Assembly: GCA_000733415.1 (NCBI GenBank)
Contig: KL662191.1
Location: forward strand, 5,551,159 to 5,597,721
DNA length: 46,563 nucleotides
Direction: 5' to 3'
DNA from: [Leptolyngbya] sp. JSC-1
GTDB taxonomy: Bacteria; Cyanobacteriota; Cyanobacteriia; Elainellales; Elainellaceae
Shown: piece after piece, positions 1 through 7,886 of the stretch
Layout: the number at the start of each line of letters is the position of its first letter
How positions within the stretch are numbered: the first letter of the stretch is position 1
Translations under genes and position numbers: made by a program
Notes under the pieces: model-generated
Told to the model about the DNA's origin: nothing
The model's database searches: none
Seen by the model: only the letters and a program-made list of their open reading frames with translations

Positions 1-22
1 AACGGTATACACACAAGTCGAA

Positions 23-56
23 GATCCCCCTACCCCCCTTACCAAAGGGGGAACCG
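23..56. repeat. C/G-rich intergenic repeat, copy 1
   Basis: The stretch starts GATCCCCCTACCCCCC and ends AAAGGGGGAACCG. An inverted copy with nearly the same sequence lies at 13707-13742. C-run/G-run elements of this kind are common dispersed intergenic repeats in filamentous cyanobacteria. No coding potential is seen. Confidence 0.7.
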
Positions 57-77
57 TAGGCGCAGCCCATACCAACC

Positions 78-116
78 AGGGCTATAATCCCCCTTATCAA
101 GGGGGATTATAGCCCT
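78..116. repeat. perfect 18-bp inverted repeat
   Basis: Left arm 78-95 (AGGGCTATAATCCCCCTT) and right arm 99-116 are exact reverse complements separated by ATC. The element would form a strong hairpin on either strand. It lies in a gene-free margin beside the C/G-rich repeat at 23-56 and is probably a dispersed palindromic repeat rather than a gene-specific terminator. Confidence 0.85.
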
Positions 117-254
117 GCGGGCATCTCAGAAAAGGGGGATCAAACCCTTGCATTGAGTCGCGATCGCCCTCCGGGCGGTGCGGAGCACCATCGAGAGCTG
201 TGTACACGGTAGCATCTCCCCCATCTCCCCTCGTTCGGCGAGGCTCACGAGCCG

Positions 255-290
255 CATCTCCCTCATCTCCCTCACCTCCCTCACCTCCCT
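255..290. repeat. four tandem 9-bp units
   Basis: Four consecutive 9-mers are visible: CATCTCCCT twice, then CACCTCCCT twice. The array runs into the 3' end of the minus-strand gene at 281-640, so that gene's last residues (QRGR and stop) are encoded by repeat sequence. Copy number could vary between strains and alter the C-terminus. Confidence 0.8.
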
Positions 291-640
291 CTCTGCCACA
301 CATTCCGACTCAACTCTCTCAAGCGCTCCTCTGCTACTGGCCAACTCGGAAATTCAGCCGGTTCCTGCTGCCAATGGGCTGAGGCTGACTGATCGCACCA
401 CCGACGCAATTTGGGCATAGCTTGCAGATGGACACCAGAGTCGCGGTACATCTTCATAGCGGTTTCGTCTTGCCATAAGGTTAACGTCCAGAACACCAAC
501 CCACCTGTGACGCGAGTCTGGCTACCCAAATTGCCAGAAGCTTGTTTGGCTTGCCGTGCTGCTGGTACGGCATACCACAAAAATGGCAGCAGATAGCGCA
601 GCGAACGGAGCCTCAAGCGAGTCACAGAAACGAGTACCAT
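281..640 (-). CDS. DUF3291-like / monooxygenase-fold protein
   Basis: A 119-aa protein resembling the small DUF3291 or antibiotic-biosynthesis-monooxygenase-like (dimeric alpha/beta barrel) proteins often carried beside TetR regulators. Visible support is the VTRLRLRSLRYLLPF start, the central GGLVFWTLTLWQDETAMKMY stretch typical of the fold, and an excellent ribosome binding site (AAGGAGG, about 6 nt before ATG 640). It is divergent from the TetR gene at 759, with two copies of an operator-like palindrome in the shared promoter region, so it is the likely target of that repressor. Substrate and activity cannot be read from the sequence. The last few codons coincide with the tandem repeat at 255-290. 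Confidence 0.7.
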   Translation of the reverse strand: MVLVSVTRLRLRSLRYLLPFLWYAVPAARQAKQASGNLGSQTRVTGGLVFWTLTLWQDETAMKMYRDSGVHLQAMPKLRRWCDQSASAHWQQEPAEFPSWPVAEERLRELSRNVWQRGR

Positions 641-662
641 AACGGCCTCCTTGACCTATGTA

Positions 663-707
663 GACATTGTCAACATTTATTGAACTCGAAAAAATTGACA
701 TTGTCAA
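663..707. promoter_or_regulatory. twin TetR-type operators in a divergent promoter
   Basis: GACATTGTCAACAT occurs at 663-676 and again at 697-710, exactly 34 bp apart (about three helical turns). Each contains the palindrome GACA-T-TGTC; the second extends to TTGACATTGTCAA (695-707). The TTGACA within copy 2 could serve as a -35 box rightward (AACAAT at 718-723, 17-bp spacer) and, read on the other strand from 707, leftward (TTCAAT at 684-679, 17 bp). Binding there would shut off both genes. Confidence 0.75.
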
Positions 708-758
708 CATGCGGAAAAACAATGGAGGAAACTGTAGTCACGCAATGGAGATCGGGCG

Positions 759-1415
759 TTGGCATCTACTTCAGACCATTCAAAAGAGCATTCAAATCGA
801 AGCTCAATTAAAAAACCGAAATATCATCACGGAGATTTGCGTCGGGCATTGATTCAGGCCGCCCTGCAGCTCATTGCAGAGCGAGGCGTCGAAGCATTGA
901 CACTTCGAGAAGTGGCACAGCAGGTTGGCGTTTCGCGCATGGCTCCCTATCGACACTTTGCAGATAAAGCGGCCTTGCTAGCAGCCGTTGCTGAAGAGGG
1001 ATTTCGTGCTCTCAAAGCTCAGTTGCTTCAGGCTGCCGGTCATTTGGAACCCGTCGAGCGCCTCCAGGCGATTGGGGTAGCCTACGTGGACTATGCCGTT
1101 ACCCATGCGGCCCATTATCGGGTGATGTTTGGAACCGGCAGGGCTGATCCACAGTCTTTTCCAGCATTGTTTCAGGTTGCTGCAGAAACGTTCGATGTGT
1201 TGGTGCAAACGCTGGTTGCCGGTCAGCAGAACGGCACCATTCGGGCAACTGAGCCAAAACAACAGGCTCAAATGGCCTGGTCCTTGGTGCATGGTTTGTC
1301 GATGCTGGCGATTGATGGCCACCTGACGGCAGTTGGCTGTGGCTCAGCAGCAGAACTAGCAGTCGAGGCGACGCGGTCTCTGGCTGAAGGATTGCGAAGA
1401 CAGGATGGAACTTGA
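759..1415 (+). CDS. TetR/AcrR-family transcriptional repressor
   Basis: A 218-aa regulator with a classic N-terminal TetR helix-turn-helix: about residues 24-70 read HGDLRRALIQAALQLIAERG, then LTLREVAQQVGVSRMAPYRHF, the recognition-helix signature. The C-terminal ligand-binding part (LERLQAIGVAYVDYAVTHAAHYRVMFG type) matches the WHG/TetR_C family. The start is TTG at 759, supported by TGGAG at 746-750; no better in-frame ATG precedes the HTH. It probably represses itself and the divergent DUF3291-like gene through the twin palindromes at 663-707. The inducer is unknown. Confidence 0.9.
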   Translation: MASTSDHSKEHSNRSSIKKPKYHHGDLRRALIQAALQLIAERGVEALTLREVAQQVGVSRMAPYRHFADKAALLAAVAEEGFRALKAQLLQAAGHLEPVERLQAIGVAYVDYAVTHAAHYRVMFGTGRADPQSFPALFQVAAETFDVLVQTLVAGQQNGTIRATEPKQQAQMAWSLVHGLSMLAIDGHLTAVGCGSAAELAVEATRSLAEGLRRQDGT

Positions 1416-2182
1416 GGCTGGCAGCTGAAGGGGGTGAGGAGTCAGGCTTCGTTCGTGGAACGCGCTCCGCGAGCGATGGTGAGACTTCGGCGTGAGCACT
1501 GCCCCTAGGGGGCCAGAAAAATCCGTCGAACGCTCAGCCGAACCGGAGTCAGGAGTCAGGAGTCAGAACTGGAACTCAGTAAGGCAGGTGGGAGGTGGAC
1601 TGGTTTTAGAACAACTTTTAGGACTCGCTTCACAGAAATAACAAAAATCAGTTTGCTTGAATTGGAGCAATAGTTTATACCTGCATATTTGAGCAGTTTT
1701 CTAGAAAAAGCCCCTTGTTTTTCGCGAAATTTGGGACTGGCAGAGGGGTTGGAAAGTAGAGTAGGATGGATTTGGCGCAAAGTGTTCCTGATTGAATCAG
1801 GGGAATCACTGGATCCTTGCCCTGTCCTGTCACAGCCACCCAAATCAAATCAGCTTCAGCGTTCGACAGGATTAAAACAAATTTACTTGAAGCCTGTTCT
1901 GTATGCTTGAGCGTCCGATGCAGAAGGCAGTAGTCTGGGAAACATGTAGAAGAATGATGATTGCAGAACGGTTTAGGTCCAGTGGGGCAGGCTACCAATC
2001 GTTGCTGATCCAGTTTTGGAATCGGCACATAAGGGTCGGCGAAGACGATAGGCAAAAAACCTCTTTTGGGGACAACGATCCTTTTAGCAACCGTCCAGGT
2101 TTAAAAGTGGGACGCAACAAACATTGTCTGGGCTGACTCGGCTCTAAGTTCAACATAGGACAGTGAATCAAGGGATAAAGCG
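1416..2182. other. gene-free interval with short repeats
   Basis: I see no convincing gene here; frames on both strands lack recognisable motifs and ribosome binding sites. At 1546-1567 the 7-mer GGAGTCA repeats in tandem. 1480-1540 holds a GC-rich partly palindromic stretch (TTCGGCGTGAGC against GCTCAGCCGAA), a common type of cyanobacterial intergenic repeat. Confidence 0.6.
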
Positions 2183-3244
2183 GTGAAGATTCGGAGATTG
2201 TTAGTTTCAAGTTTTGTTGCCATCACAGCCGTATTGGGTACAAGTTATGCTGCCTTTGAGTATTGGGTGACGCTCAAGGCCAACAACCTACCCAAAGCCG
2301 TGACTGAAGGAAAACTGACAGAAGTGACCGCCGTAGATGTCGAGCAAATTGACGGCTTGGCAGACCTGCTGGCCCAGTCTCCGCTGCCCTGGCACCAACA
2401 GCAAGCCCATCGCTTCAATGACTTGCTAGAAGTGGTAGATGCAGCCCATCAAGCACTGAGCAGCCAGCAGGTCAATCAGCTCCGTGTCGGTCAGTTGCTG
2501 ACGCTGCAGCAGGAAATGGAGGACTATGTCCAACGCTACCCTGATCAGCCCTACAGTTCGGAGTTGCAGCAAGAGTTGCCTGCCGTTCGTTCGCTAGTCA
2601 CCTTTTTCCCAATTATCAAAGCTTCGGCGGGTGAGCGCTCGGTTGATTCCGCTCTGCGGGCTTCGCGTCGGGGCGCTACGCTGGCTGCTCTGGTGATCCG
2701 GAAAGTGCCAGCAGAGGTGATGGTAGCCGACAGTACTCCAGCCGTACCAGAAGTGGCCTGGACTAAGGCTGAAAATGATGTCCTGTACGATTATTCTCAG
2801 GCATTGCAAGCTGCCGAACGGGAACGGCTGGACAATACGGCTCGCCTCAAGATTGGCCGGCAGGTGTGCAATTGGCTAGAAGCCGGACAAGGCTACTGGA
2901 GTGTCCGCTCGCTGTTTGACCTGCGCTACAAAAACCAGGTAGCAGGCGACTATTACCATAACCGCGATGCCTACATTCGCTTTGGCACGGAACGGCTCTG
3001 TCCACAGCACATGGCTAGCCTCACACCGCCTCCTGCCAAAACCGATGTGCAGATTGCCAAGACTCCGGCAACCAACCCAACGGCAAAGGCAGCCAACAAC
3101 TGGAATGCAGCAACTACCCCCTATTGGACCACCGAGGTGCCTGCGCCGCCCTATGGACAGGGTGTACCCGCACCGTTTGTGGCGGTTCCACCTGGTCAGG
3201 GAGTGGTTATGCCCCCACCTGGATTCCCTGGTAGCTTGCGCTAA
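2183..3244 (+). CDS. exported DUF732-like protein with Pro-rich tail
   Basis: A 353-aa protein starting at GTG. Residues 1-25 form a signal peptide or anchor (MKIRRLLVSSFVAITAVLGT). About 225-280 reads IGRQVCNWLEAGQGYWSVRS followed by a YIRFGTERLCPQH block; paired cysteines in such blocks (GxxVCxxLxxG...aVxxLCP) are typical of DUF732. The C-terminal 75 residues are low-complexity, rich in Pro, Gly and Thr (PPYGQGVPAPFVAVPPGQG). The envelope location is inferred; the role is unknown. The TPP riboswitch promoter starts just after its stop codon, so it is not part of the following transcription unit. Confidence 0.75.
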   Translation: MKIRRLLVSSFVAITAVLGTSYAAFEYWVTLKANNLPKAVTEGKLTEVTAVDVEQIDGLADLLAQSPLPWHQQQAHRFNDLLEVVDAAHQALSSQQVNQLRVGQLLTLQQEMEDYVQRYPDQPYSSELQQELPAVRSLVTFFPIIKASAGERSVDSALRASRRGATLAALVIRKVPAEVMVADSTPAVPEVAWTKAENDVLYDYSQALQAAERERLDNTARLKIGRQVCNWLEAGQGYWSVRSLFDLRYKNQVAGDYYHNRDAYIRFGTERLCPQHMASLTPPPAKTDVQIAKTPATNPTAKAANNWNAATTPYWTTEVPAPPYGQGVPAPFVAVPPGQGVVMPPPGFPGSLR

Positions 3245-3267
3245 ATCAGCCATTTAGGTCCAGAGGG

Positions 3268-3276
3268 TGGTATAAT
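3268..3276 (+). promoter_or_regulatory. extended -10 promoter for the TPP riboswitch unit
   Basis: TGGTATAAT is a perfect extended -10 (TG-N-TATAAT) eight bases before the start of the riboswitch. No good -35 is visible 17 bp upstream, which is usual for extended -10 promoters. Confidence 0.6.
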
Positions 3277-3283
3277 CAACAGC

Positions 3284-3386
3284 TAAGCTAGGGGTGCCTG
3301 ATTTTTCTGGCCACAAGGCAGGGCGATTCAGGCTGAGATTACACCCTTAGAACCTGAGTCTGGGTAATGCCAGCGGAGGGAAGCGT
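3284..3386 (+). promoter_or_regulatory. TPP riboswitch (THI element)
   Basis: All conserved blocks are present in order: GGGGTGCC, GGCTGAGATTACACCCTT, GAACCTGA, CTGGGTAATGCCAGCG and the closing GGAGGGAA. This is the thiamine pyrophosphate aptamer. It lies about 215 nt before the start codon of the symporter at 3602, with a hairpin over the ribosome binding site in between (3560-3591), so thiamine pyrophosphate probably lowers translation of the transporter. Confidence 0.95.
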
Positions 3387-3559
3387 TGATTCGTATCATC
3401 TCCAAAGCGCTACGCTACGGTTGAGCCAATGGCAGCATGCAATGGCTTGGCCGGTTTTGTAGCAGCAGACTAGCATCGGTTTTGGTCAAGCAGGGGTTAG
3501 ATCGTTCCTCTGCTGGCTTGTGCACCGTTGTTTCGGGTGTGCCTGGTGTGATCCGTTCA

Positions 3560-3591
3560 CCTCTAGCGGACCATAATTTTCTAGAGGAAGG
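3560..3591 (+). promoter_or_regulatory. Shine-Dalgarno-sequestering hairpin
   Basis: CCTCTAG at 3560-3566 is the exact complement of CTAGAGG at 3581-3587, with a 14-nt loop. The right arm contains the core of the ribosome binding site AGAGGAAGG (3583-3591) for ATG 3602. This is the expected translational expression platform for the TPP riboswitch, and it argues that 3602 is the true start. Confidence 0.7.
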
Positions 3592-3601
3592 ACATCGCAT
3601 T

Positions 3602-5095
3602 ATGTCTACTGGAGCCGTTGCGCTGTTAGTGACGCTCGTGACTGCGGGTGTATTTGCCTCGCTGGGGCTACTACACGCCAGTAAACGCACGATTAGCCTA
3701 GACGACTTTATGGTCAGCCGGAACCGCTTTGGTTGGGGTATGGCCTTTGCCACGATTGTTTCGTCGGCTATGGGAGTTTGGATCTTGTTTAGCCCACCCC
3801 AGGTGGGAGCCACTAGCGGCATCGCTGGCATTTTCGGCTATTGTCTTGGATCGGCTGCACCAATGCTGCTGTTTACCCAGTTAGGACCACGTATTCGCCG
3901 CCTCATGCCCAGCGGTCACTCGCTGAATCAGTTTGTCTTACATCGATTCGGCAATGTCATGTATGGGTTGACGCTGGCCGTGATTGTGTTTTATATGTTC
4001 ATTTATCTGACGGCAGAGTTGACCGCGATTGCCAAAGCCGTACAGATTCTAGCTGATGTGCCCCTAGGTTGGACCGCGCTGGTAGTGATTACTGCCACAT
4101 TTATCTACACGATCTACGGCGGGCTAGACGCCACCATCTTCACCGATGCCATTCAGTTTGTGGTGATTGTGCCGCTGCTGCTAGTCAGTTTTGTGGTGGC
4201 TGTAGTAGCCCTGGGCGGCTGGCAGGCTGCCCTCGAACCGGTTCAACTCAATGCGCCCCAACTCTTATCTGTGGCGAATGGTAGCGGCATCAAAATGGGA
4301 GCCAGTTTAATTATTGCGATTGTGGCCGCCGAGTTATTTAACCAAAGCAACTGGCAGCGGGTCTATGCCTGCCGCACCGATAGCACCGTGAAACGCGCCT
4401 TTGCCAACTCGACGCTGGCGATCATGCCGATGATCCTGATTGCCGGACTGCTGGGCGTATTGGCGATGCATTTTGGCTTCAACGATGATCGTGCTTTCTT
4501 TTCCCTGATGCAGCAACTGTCGCTACCGCTGTGGGTAATACTGGGGGTGTTGGTTCTGGCTCTGGCTCTGGTGATGAGTACCCTCTCGTCGCTGTTGAAT
4601 GGCATTGCTAGCGTCTTCACTGTGGACCTGATGCGGCTATTTCCCCAGATGCGTTCAAGCGGACTGCTGCGGGCCTCGCGGATTCTGACGGTAGCCGTGG
4701 GGATTCCAGCAATCGGGATTGCGGCGCAGGGGTATGACGTGCTTTATTTGTTTCTGTTGGCCGATCTGGTTTGTGCTGGAGCATTTTTTCCAGTTGTGTA
4801 CGGTTTCTATTCTCGGCGCTTAACTGGCAGCATTGCGTTTTGGAGTACGGTAATCGGGATTGTGGCAGGAGCAATGTTCTTTCCCAAACCCGATTTCACG
4901 CCCTGGCTGACTATTCCATTTGGGGGCGATCTGCTGGCTAGCTTCACGGCATCTGTGTTGGTCTCAGCAGTTGTCGGCTTCGTGGGTAGTTCGCTACACG
5001 GTGACAGGGCGCTGTTTGATTTCAGCCAGATTCAAAGCCAGATTCGCGATTATAGCGACTATGAGGTGGAGCCGGTGGATGTTGGCAGAGGATAA
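3602..5095 (+). CDS. TPP-regulated sodium:solute symporter (SSS family)
   Basis: A 497-aa polytopic membrane protein with about 13 hydrophobic segments and the SSS-family layout: an early SLDDFMVSRNRFGWGMAF block, then AELTAIAKAVQILADVPLG, YTIYGGLDATIFTDAIQ, and AELFNQSNWQRVYACR before TM7-8. A longer frame opens at 3437, but the ribosome binding site and hairpin at 3560-3591 point to ATG 3602. Control by a TPP riboswitch makes a thiamine, or pyrimidine-precursor (HMP), importer likely, comparable to the ThiV group of riboswitch-linked SSS proteins. The substrate is inferred from the riboswitch only. No thiamine biosynthesis gene is adjacent. Confidence 0.9.
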   Translation: MSTGAVALLVTLVTAGVFASLGLLHASKRTISLDDFMVSRNRFGWGMAFATIVSSAMGVWILFSPPQVGATSGIAGIFGYCLGSAAPMLLFTQLGPRIRRLMPSGHSLNQFVLHRFGNVMYGLTLAVIVFYMFIYLTAELTAIAKAVQILADVPLGWTALVVITATFIYTIYGGLDATIFTDAIQFVVIVPLLLVSFVVAVVALGGWQAALEPVQLNAPQLLSVANGSGIKMGASLIIAIVAAELFNQSNWQRVYACRTDSTVKRAFANSTLAIMPMILIAGLLGVLAMHFGFNDDRAFFSLMQQLSLPLWVILGVLVLALALVMSTLSSLLNGIASVFTVDLMRLFPQMRSSGLLRASRILTVAVGIPAIGIAAQGYDVLYLFLLADLVCAGAFFPVVYGFYSRRLTGSIAFWSTVIGIVAGAMFFPKPDFTPWLTIPFGGDLLASFTASVLVSAVVGFVGSSLHGDRALFDFSQIQSQIRDYSDYEVEPVDVGRG

Positions 5096-5098
5096 ACT

Positions 5099-5150
5099 TT
5101 TGGCTATACACCATGTTTGGCTATACAGCCAAACATGGTGTATAGCCAAA
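5099..5150. terminator. 24-bp perfect palindrome between convergent genes
   Basis: Arms 5099-5122 and 5127-5150 are exact reverse complements around ATAC. The 12-mer TTTGGCTATACA also occurs twice within the left half. It starts three bases after the symporter stop and lies between convergent genes, so a bidirectional terminator is likely; it may also be a dispersed repeat. Confidence 0.7.
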
Positions 5151-5162
5151 CATTGAAGATGG

Positions 5163-5218
5163 CCGCAGAAACAGAGAGGAGATTGAGAACTTCTCTTTAC
5201 TCTTCTGCGTTTCTGCGG
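5163..5218. repeat. second inverted repeat in the convergent gap
   Basis: CCGCAGAAAC (5163-5172) pairs with GTTTCTGCGG (5209-5218). The sequence resembles the TTCTGCGTTTCTGCGGT intergenic repeat common in cyanobacterial genomes. It may add to termination of the minus-strand protease gene. Confidence 0.65.
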
Positions 5219-5241
5219 TCAGCCATAAAAGGATTTGCGAC

Positions 5242-6351
5242 TTAAGGACAGGGCTGTCCAGCCATGCCTCCTTGGGCAAACGGCGGCATCATCGGCCTAC
5301 CACCGGGCATGATGGCCCTAGGCGGCATTCCACCCGCGCTAAATTGGTCAAAACCAGGGTTCATGTTGGGACTCATACCCGGCTCCATTCCCGTAGGCGG
5401 CAGGGGTGGACGAGCAGGACCTTCAGCGGTCATCACCCCGGATTTCATAGCGGCTAAGTTTTGCTTCACCAGGGCGGTTGAAATTGCAACGGTAGTGGCG
5501 TTATCGGGTAAGTTTGGATTGACGGCGGTGTTGATTCCAATGACTTCGCCACTTTGATTCAGCAAAGGGCCACCAGAATTTCCCGGATGCACTTCAGCGC
5601 TCGTGAGAATAATTCCGTCGGGAGTCAACCGTTTGAGTACACCACGAGTCACCACTTCGGGGCGAGCATAGGGAGCGCCAATGGCCCATACGGCTTCACC
5701 TTCCTGAGGCTGCGCCGTCGCCAGTTTGGCCACCGGCAAATTCGTGACTCCATTGACTTGCACCAGCGCCAGATCGCGAAAAATATCGCCTTGCCCCGGA
5801 CCCGGATTGATCACCGTTGCGGTTAACTCCTGCGCATCGGATAAGCGGACTTTCCATTGTCCCCCGCTACCCTGCACCACATGGCTGTTGGTCAAAATCA
5901 GACCATCGGGCGACAGAATAATCCCTGAACCGACAGCGCCAGCACTCTTGAGCATCACCACCGAACGGTTGGCAGCGGCAATTGGCTCTGGCGTATCGTG
6001 GGGCAGGTCAGGGTCGGGGCGAATCAGTTGGTTGGCTAGATCGGGTAATTTGGCAAACGGGTTGGCCTGAATACCGGGTTGGGTCACTGCTTCTGGCTGT
6101 TGGGCTTCATAGACCCAGGCTTCTGAACTAGCTTCTGAGCCAAGTTCTTGCCGAGCCAGCATTTTGCCGCCAGCCGCTAACAGCAGAGCCAGGGCAGCCC
6201 AGCGCAGCAGTTCTGACGCCAGCCGTTGTCGCTGTGCTTTCTGCTTGCGGCGTCTTGGTCGGGCAGAATGATTAGAGGAATAAGCGGGAGGATAGGTTGG
6301 TGAATCAGCAGGATAAGTGGGGGGAAAAGTTGGAAGTTGAGGTTGCACCAT
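5242..6351 (-). CDS. membrane-anchored trypsin-like serine protease
   Basis: A 369-aa protein: a Pro/Tyr-rich then Arg/Lys-rich cytoplasmic N-terminus, one membrane segment at about 49-62 (LRWAALALLLAA), and an S1C/HtrA-type protease domain at about 125-290. The triad is visible as His157 (LTNSHVV), Asp193 (FRDLALV) and Ser259 (HPGNSGGP). There is no PDZ domain, unlike true HtrA/Deg proteins. The C-terminal 70 residues are Met/Pro/Gly-rich (GMEPGMSPNMNPGF) and probably disordered. The active domain is expected on the periplasmic or lumenal side. A second protease of the same plan is encoded at 25222-26175. Confidence 0.88.
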   Translation of the reverse strand: MVQPQLPTFPPTYPADSPTYPPAYSSNHSARPRRRKQKAQRQRLASELLRWAALALLLAAGGKMLARQELGSEASSEAWVYEAQQPEAVTQPGIQANPFAKLPDLANQLIRPDPDLPHDTPEPIAAANRSVVMLKSAGAVGSGIILSPDGLILTNSHVVQGSGGQWKVRLSDAQELTATVINPGPGQGDIFRDLALVQVNGVTNLPVAKLATAQPQEGEAVWAIGAPYARPEVVTRGVLKRLTPDGIILTSAEVHPGNSGGPLLNQSGEVIGINTAVNPNLPDNATTVAISTALVKQNLAAMKSGVMTAEGPARPPLPPTGMEPGMSPNMNPGFDQFSAGGMPPRAIMPGGRPMMPPFAQGGMAGQPCP

Positions 6352-6852
6352 AGGTCACACTCGTTGCTGTTATGCAAGGGATTATGCAAGGGCCTGAAAC
6401 GCCAGCTTTGACTGCGCGCGTGATTCCTCCAGACGTGATTGATCGCCTGCCCGACGGTTGCTATTGAATTGCGAATGAAGCTTACAAACGCATACAAAGT
6501 ACAAACATATGCAAAAACTGAACGGAACGGGTCTGGATGGCAGCATCCAACCGCATGTCAAAGCTGATTAACAGCATTGTAGAACAAATGTATTAGTTTG
6601 GGAAGAGAATTTCTTGTTTTGGTCTACAGCACTATCACTCTGCGGTTTTGATCAAACGATGCCTTGCCTCACAGCAATATCAACGCCAAGATAGGCGAAC
6701 CGCCTGCTTCGGTACAACGCCAACCGACGAAGCGAGATACACAGTTTACTTGCTAAACCTGACATATTTAGGGAGCAGCTTGGTACCCCCTTCAACAGAA
6801 AGTAGGTTATGAATCTTTAATCAACCTTTGTCCCAGTGTTGGCAATCGCTCA
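6352..6852. other. gene-free interval
   Basis: No convincing gene. Frames are short and without recognisable motifs. An open but start-less stretch (6772-6852) in frame with the small gene at 6853 reads WYPLQQKVGYESLINLCPSV, which may be the remnant of a longer N-terminus. Confidence 0.5.
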
Positions 6853-6924
6853 ATGGAAATCCAAGATTCTGCAATTCGTGAACAGATTAACCGCATTGTT
6901 CAGAATCTTTTAGGAGATGTGTAA
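6853..6924 (+). CDS. 23-aa leader-like small protein
   Basis: ATG 6853 encodes MEIQDSAIREQINRIVQNLL followed by GDV and a stop. Its TAA shares its last A with the ATG of the next gene (TAATG at 6922-6926), and the next gene's ribosome binding site (AGGAG, 6912-6916) lies within its final codons, which suggests translational coupling. No strong ribosome binding site of its own is seen. It could instead be the end of a decayed longer gene, since the frame stays open to 6772. No family recognised. Confidence 0.4.
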   Translation: MEIQDSAIREQINRIVQNLLGDV

Positions 6925-7289
6925 TGGCAGTAAATTTGGATATTCTCAAGGCTCAGTATCTGCAACACGACACTTCAACTCAGATTGAGCGGTTAGCTGC
7001 AAATCTGGCTCAAATTAAAGCCTTAGCTCAAACAGGTATGGAAGAGCAGCTTGCCCAAGAGCTGATTCGAGAAAGCCAATTTTTGATTGAGTGGGCAGTG
7101 TCTAGCCTCAACCTGGAAACAAAATTAGAGTTGGCGACTGAATTAGTTGAATTGCAACGCCAGCTTAGTCGATGGAAACTCCACTGGTCAACGCTGTGGT
7201 CAAATTCAAACGATCGCTTACAAATTGCTAACTACTCTAAAGAATGGAGCGATCGACTGCTTAATTTTTCTGGATTGCGAGCAAGCTAA
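6924..7289 (+). CDS. hypothetical helical protein, 121 aa
   Basis: A soluble, probably all-alpha protein with heptad-like leucines (IERLAANLAQIKALAQ, then LATELVELQRQLSRWKL). No recognised domain. It has a good ribosome binding site (AGGAG, about 8 nt before ATG), which overlaps the end of the 23-aa frame upstream. It lies just before an island of small toxin-antitoxin-like genes, but nothing in it resembles a known toxin or antitoxin fold. Confidence 0.65.
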   Translation: MAVNLDILKAQYLQHDTSTQIERLAANLAQIKALAQTGMEEQLAQELIRESQFLIEWAVSSLNLETKLELATELVELQRQLSRWKLHWSTLWSNSNDRLQIANYSKEWSDRLLNFSGLRAS

Positions 7290-7414
7290 TCAAGCCTCAT
7301 TGAAATAAGCGTTTGTTAATGCGCTAATGAACAAAGCGATTGAAGACTATTTAAACACTCAATTGTCTTGCAGTTTTGGGATTAGAGTGCATACTTAGGT
7401 ACTGCGATCAAGAA

Positions 7415-7654
7415 CTACGAGAATTTAATATCTGCTTGTTTTTCAATGGCTTTCAATGTATCAATCGGAATTACCTTACTGCTATGAATCGGTACAATCG
7501 CTGTCCGTCGAGTTTCAGAGTTGAATAGTTTGAGATGAGATCCGGTTTGCGAAACTTCTAAAAATCCCGCTGCTTTGAGTTGTCTAATGACTTCCTTGGC
7601 AGTTAATCTTGGAGCTTTAGATGATATGGCAGTTTCACTAAAGCGCCAATTCAA
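7415..7654 (-). CDS. HicA-family toxin (mRNA interferase)
   Basis: The core LTAKEVIRQLKAAGF, then VSQTGSHLKLF, then TAIVPIHSSKVIP, is the HicA double-stranded-RNA-binding-like fold; the His in GSHLKL is the catalytic histidine of the family. HicA cleaves mRNA and is held inactive by HicB. The frame is open from ATG 7690, but that would overlap hicB by 53 nt and give an unusual N-terminus. I prefer TTG 7654: it has AAGGA at 7664-7660, 5 nt upstream, and gives 79 aa, the usual HicA size. With this start hicA overlaps the end of hicB by 17 nt, so the pair is translationally coupled. Confidence 0.85.
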   Translation of the reverse strand: MNWRFSETAISSKAPRLTAKEVIRQLKAAGFLEVSQTGSHLKLFNSETRRTAIVPIHSSKVIPIDTLKAIEKQADIKFS

Positions 7655-7847
7655 CAATTTCCTTAGAGCCGCTTGTTTCCAATAACTCATCAGGAATTGG
7701 CTCTAGCATCAGATAAATCGCATCTTTTAAGTTGGCAATCGCTTCTTCTCGGCTCTCCCCAAAAGAAGACACAAAGTTAAGCTCTGGACAGGTTGCTGAG
7801 TAAGCCTGTGCTTCATTATCCCATTCCAAAATTGCTCGAATCAGCAT
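7638..7847 (-). CDS. HicB-family antitoxin
   Basis: A 69-aa protein, MLIRAILEWDNEAQAYSATC then PELNFVSSFGESREEAIANL, the short HicB-like partial RNase-H fold (strand, Asp-Glu hairpin, and a helix starting REEAIANLKDAI). It lacks a long C-terminal DNA-binding tail. The start at 7847 is chosen for its ribosome binding site (AGGAGA, 7 nt upstream); an in-frame ATG at 7874 has none. It precedes hicA (antitoxin first), and both are on the minus strand. A broken antitoxin-like gene ends 40 nt upstream on the same strand. Confidence 0.88.
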   Translation of the reverse strand: MLIRAILEWDNEAQAYSATCPELNFVSSFGESREEAIANLKDAIYLMLEPIPDELLETSGSKEIVELAL

Positions 7848-7886
7848 AGCTCTATCTCCTGACACATCATCCAAACCACCCCTCGT

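Noticed and set aside
1675..2055. 126-codon minus-strand frame in the gap 1416-2182
   Set aside because: Composition unlike a protein family (Cys/Pro-rich mix without pattern), no ribosome binding site, and competing frames on the other strand.
3437..3601. In-frame N-terminal extension of the SSS transporter
   Set aside because: No ribosome binding site or membrane signal; ATG 3602 has a site that sits in the riboswitch hairpin.
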